A stretch of DNA of 7,451 nt, from the NCBI GenBank assembly GCA_005239795.1, contig SBBH01000106.1:1-7451 (forward strand), given 5' to 3'. Positions 5,821-7,451 of the stretch are shown piece by piece. The stretch is from Planctomycetales bacterium. GTDB lineage: Bacteria > Planctomycetota > SBBH01. Position 1 is the stretch's first letter; each line of letters begins with the position of its first letter. The notes under the pieces are model-generated. The model was not told the origin of the DNA, did not search any database, and was given only the letters and a program-made list of their open reading frames with translations. The translations under genes and the position numbers were made by a program.

Positions 5821-6279
5821 CTACTCTTCCGAAGACGTCAGGATCTGGTGGATGTCGCGCGGGGTTTCGGCCTTCAGGATCCTGGCGCGCAGGGTGTTGT
5901 CCACGAGGAGGCTCAAGGTCCGGGAGAGGAGCTGGAGATAGAGGCGGGTCTTGCACTCGGGGGCGCCGATCAAGACCACGAGCGACACGGGCTTCCCGTC
6001 GGTGGCGCCATACTCGACGGGGCGCTTGGCGCGGCCCAAGACCACGAACGCCTCGGAGATTTCTCCAATCCGGGCATGAGGGATCGCGATCCCGTCGCCG
6101 ACGCCCGTCGAGAGCGTCTTTTCGCGGGCGACGACCGCTTTCAGGAACCGTTCTGGATTCGCGAGCGCCGCGTCGTCGCCTAAAGCCTGGACCATCTCCT
6201 CGAGGACGTCGGCTTTCGTCGAGGACTTGATCTCGACGACGCGCCGCTCGGTGAGATAAGAGCCCAGGCGAAGCGCCAC
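5821..6279 (-). CDS. ptsN: PTS EIIA domain protein, PtsN/EIIANtr type
   Basis: This 152-residue soluble protein is a single PTS_EIIA type 2 domain. The phosphorylated histidine is H68 in GDGIAIPHARI (61-71), the standard site (His73 in E. coli PtsN). TKADVLEEMVQAL (21-33) and the LVVLIGAPE strand with a following helical region (KTRLYLQLLSRTLSLL) complete the fold. With no EIIB or EIIC nearby it is more likely a regulator in a nitrogen-PTS phosphorelay than a sugar importer. The GTG start is chosen by family length. It has no Shine-Dalgarno, but TACAAT lies seven bases upstream with TTGACG 18 bases before that, so the mRNA may be leaderless. It is first in the row ptsN-wecA-ligase and divergent from nadA. 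Confidence 0.88.
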   Translation of the reverse strand: MALRLGSYLTERRVVEIKSSTKADVLEEMVQALGDDAALANPERFLKAVVAREKTLSTGVGDGIAIPHARIGEISEAFVVLGRAKRPVEYGATDGKPVSLVVLIGAPECKTRLYLQLLSRTLSLLVDNTLRARILKAETPRDIHQILTSSEE

Positions 6280-6286
6280 GCCGGGG

Positions 6287-6316
6287 ATTGTAGGCGGGAG
6301 GCCGCCGCCCCGTCAA
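6287..6316 (-). promoter_or_regulatory. Strong sigma70-type promoter of ptsN, placing the start codon at the transcript 5' end
   Basis: On the minus strand TTGACG (6311-6316, 5 of 6 consensus) is followed after 18 bases by TACAAT (6287-6292, 5 of 6 consensus). The GTG start at 6279 lies seven bases after the -10, about where transcription should begin. That leaves no room for a ribosome binding site and points to a leaderless mRNA. It would also drive wecA and the ligase-like gene. Confidence 0.65.
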
Positions 6317-6380
6317 CGAAGCGGGCGGAGGATCTTGCTATATGGACATGCCGGACCCGGTTTGTTCGGATAATTCCGTG

Positions 6381-6386
6381 TAAAAT
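6381..6386 (+). promoter_or_regulatory. -10 element TAAAAT just before nadA
   Basis: TAAAAT (5 of 6 consensus) lies six bases before the nadA ATG, so transcription would begin at or beside the start codon. I see no good -35 at 16-18 bases upstream; GATAAT at 6369-6374 is an alternative -10. The only purine-rich stretch before the ATG, GAGGG at 6387-6391, is one base away, too close to serve as a normal Shine-Dalgarno. Confidence 0.45.
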
Positions 6387-6392
6387 GAGGGC

Positions 6393-7352
6393 ATGGAGAG
6401 GGGCCCTACGGCGGCAGCTCTCGAAAATCCGGCGTTGCTCGCCAGCGAAGTGCGGCGCCTCGCCGCGGCGCGCCGGGCGTTGATCCTGGCCCATAACTAC
6501 CAGGTCCAGGAGGTGCAGGCGGTCGCCGATCGCCTGGGGGATTCCTATGCCCTGGCGGACGCGGCGCGCGGCGTGGACTGCGACTGGATCATTTTCTGCG
6601 GCGTGCGGTTCATGGCCGAGACCGCCAAACTACTGAATCCCGACAAGCGCGTGGTGCTCCCGGAGCCGATGGCCGGGTGCGACCTGGCAGCCTCGATCTC
6701 GGCCCAGGGGTTGCGCGCACTGAAGGCCAAGCACCCTGGCGCGCGCGTCGTCATGTACATCAACTGCCGTCTCGACGTCAAAGCCGAGGCGGATGCGATC
6801 TGCACCTCCGCCAACGCCTTGAAGGTGGTCGAGGCGATGGATTCCGACGCGGTGATTTTCGGCCCCGACAAGAACCTGGCGGCGTTCGTCGCCTCCCGGA
6901 CCCAGAAGCGCGTCATCCCCTGGAATGGCTACTGTCCGATCCATGAACGGATGACACTCGAGGTCCTGGAGGCGGCGCTCCGCGAGCACCCCGACGCCTA
7001 TGTGATGGTCCATCCCGAGTGCCCCCGCGACGTGCAGGAGATGGCCGACGCGGTCCTCTCGACAAGTCAGATGGTGACGGAGGCGGGGAGGCTTTCGCGC
7101 CGCAAGTTCCTGGTGGGGACCGAGATCGGCCTCGTGGAGCAGCTCTCGGCGCGTTTCCCCGGGAAGGAATTCCGCCCGATCTACATCCACCGCTCCTGCG
7201 ACGAATCATGCGCTTGTCCGTACATGAAGATGACGCATTTGAATTCCGTCCTGCGGGCGCTCGAGACCGGCCAGGAGGAGATCACCGTGGACGCGGCCAT
7301 CGCCCCCCGGGCCCTGGCGGCTGTCCAGCGGATGCTCGAGATCGGGAAATAG
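6393..7352 (+). CDS. nadA: Quinolinate synthase
   Basis: NadA condenses iminoaspartate with dihydroxyacetone phosphate to quinolinate in de novo NAD synthesis, using an oxygen-sensitive 4Fe-4S cluster in the cytoplasm. The 319-residue protein has the threefold NadA layout: ALILAHNYQVQEVQAVAD (29-46) with GDSYALA, FCGVRFMAETAKLLNP (68-83), AGCDLA (94-99), CTSANALKVV (137-146), FGPDKNLA (156-163), WNGYCPIHE (177-185), HPECP (207-211) and TEIGL (243-247). Likely cluster cysteines by alignment with known NadAs are C96, C181 and C275 (in CPYMK). The loop around 122-131 reads YINCRLDVKA, with Cys where most NadAs have Thr after Asn. No nadB or nadC is present in the window. The coding region ends four bases before an IS end, so any native terminator has been displaced. 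Confidence 0.95.
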   Translation: MERGPTAAALENPALLASEVRRLAAARRALILAHNYQVQEVQAVADRLGDSYALADAARGVDCDWIIFCGVRFMAETAKLLNPDKRVVLPEPMAGCDLAASISAQGLRALKAKHPGARVVMYINCRLDVKAEADAICTSANALKVVEAMDSDAVIFGPDKNLAAFVASRTQKRVIPWNGYCPIHERMTLEVLEAALREHPDAYVMVHPECPRDVQEMADAVLSTSQMVTEAGRLSRRKFLVGTEIGLVEQLSARFPGKEFRPIYIHRSCDESCACPYMKMTHLNSVLRALETGQEEITVDAAIAPRALAAVQRMLEIGK

Positions 7353-7355
7353 CCT

Positions 7356-7370
7356 CGAGTATCCCCAGTT
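7356..7370 (+). repeat. IS terminal inverted repeat (left end)
   Basis: CGAGTATCCCCAGTT is the exact reverse complement of 111-125. It starts four bases after the nadA stop codon. A CTCGAG palindrome spans its outer edge at 7354-7359. Confidence 0.65.
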
Positions 7371-7403
7371 CAGTGGTGACTTTTCCAACATTTCAAAGGG
7401 GAA

Positions 7404-7451
7404 ATGCCTCCAAAAATAGTTCGTAAAAGCGGCTCAGCGATAACAGGCATC
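7404..7451 (+). CDS. Possible transposase N-terminus (cut by window edge)
   Basis: An ATG at 7404 follows AAAGGGG with about three bases between them, a plausible ribosome binding site. It opens a frame that stays open to the last base: MPPKIVRKSGSAITGI, 16 residues. The position, just inside an IS left end, is where an IS5-type transposase starts. The residues themselves are too few to identify a family. Confidence 0.4.
   Translation, partial: MPPKIVRKSGSAITGI

Larger units (their letters stand above)
7356..7451 (+). mobile_element. Left-hand end of a second, related insertion sequence (partial)
   Basis: The element opens with the terminal repeat at 7356-7370 and 33 bases later has a possible transposase start at 7404. 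The arrangement mirrors the IS right end at 1-125 and indicates the same IS type in the same orientation. The rest lies beyond the window. It begins immediately after the nadA stop, so insertion spared nadA but took its 3' flank. Confidence 0.55.

Noticed and set aside
4659..6230. Long plus-strand open frame of 523 codons opposite wecA and ptsN
   Set aside because: Its product is a low-complexity Arg/Glu/Gly-rich string with no recognisable motif, and it runs antisense to two clearly conserved genes. High GC content alone opens such frames.
6342..6383. 13-codon upstream open frame before nadA with GGAGG ten bases ahead of it
   Set aside because: The peptide has no attenuator-like features, and if TAAAAT at 6381 is the -10 it is not on the nadA transcript. 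Chance is sufficient.
1..7451. CRISPR array, tRNA or rRNA gene, or phage structural genes
   Set aside because: No regularly spaced direct repeats, no cloverleaf-like or rRNA sequence and no phage-like proteins were seen on either strand.

Overview
The window looks like a short chromosomal segment from a high-GC bacterium with a lipid-linked surface-glycan pathway. It carries about 7.2 kb of host and acquired DNA bounded on each side by the outer end of an IS5-type insertion sequence. I cannot name the phylum. The GC-rich genes with no visible Shine-Dalgarno sequence, and the HFSHRL form of a WecA-family motif, hint at a poorly sampled group, possibly Planctomycetota-like; that is only a hint.

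Layout. 1-125: last codons of an IS5-family transposase and its right terminal repeat. 147-548, plus strand: an AT-richer vapBC toxin-antitoxin locus with an intact antitoxin and a toxin cut down to 40 codons. Its stop codon overlaps the stop of the convergent manA (545-1516, minus; mannose-6-phosphate isomerase). 1697-2333, minus: a second toxin-antitoxin locus of the higBA (HI1419/HI1420) type. Its toxin has lost reading frame in a CT-rich tract and its antitoxin is intact. It has a good promoter with a palindromic operator candidate. 2467-6279, minus: three genes in a row, a ptsN-like EIIA protein, a WecA/TagO-type polyprenyl-phosphate sugar-1-phosphate transferase and an O-antigen-ligase-like membrane protein with a helical, probably TPR, tail. 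The last two overlap by ATGA. 6393-7352, plus: nadA (quinolinate synthase), divergent from ptsN. 7356-7451: the left end of a second IS with the same 15-bp terminal sequence, starting 4 bases after the nadA stop.

How the genes fit together. The WecA-like enzyme would start a lipid-linked glycan and the ligase-like protein would polymerise it or transfer it. ManA could feed GDP-mannose synthesis for such glycans. The EIIA protein could regulate this operon or act elsewhere. NadA is housekeeping NAD synthesis. The two toxin-antitoxin loci and the IS ends are the accessory part.

I found no convincing undescribed multi-gene system. The observations most worth following are: (i) -10-like hexamers 6-8 bases before several start codons that lack a Shine-Dalgarno, suggesting leaderless transcription, while the acquired antitoxin genes have strong ribosome binding sites; (ii) two neighbouring toxin-antitoxin loci that both kept the antitoxin and lost the toxin; (iii) a G-quadruplex-type tract between ptsN and the glycan genes; and (iv) matching IS ends on both sides of the window.
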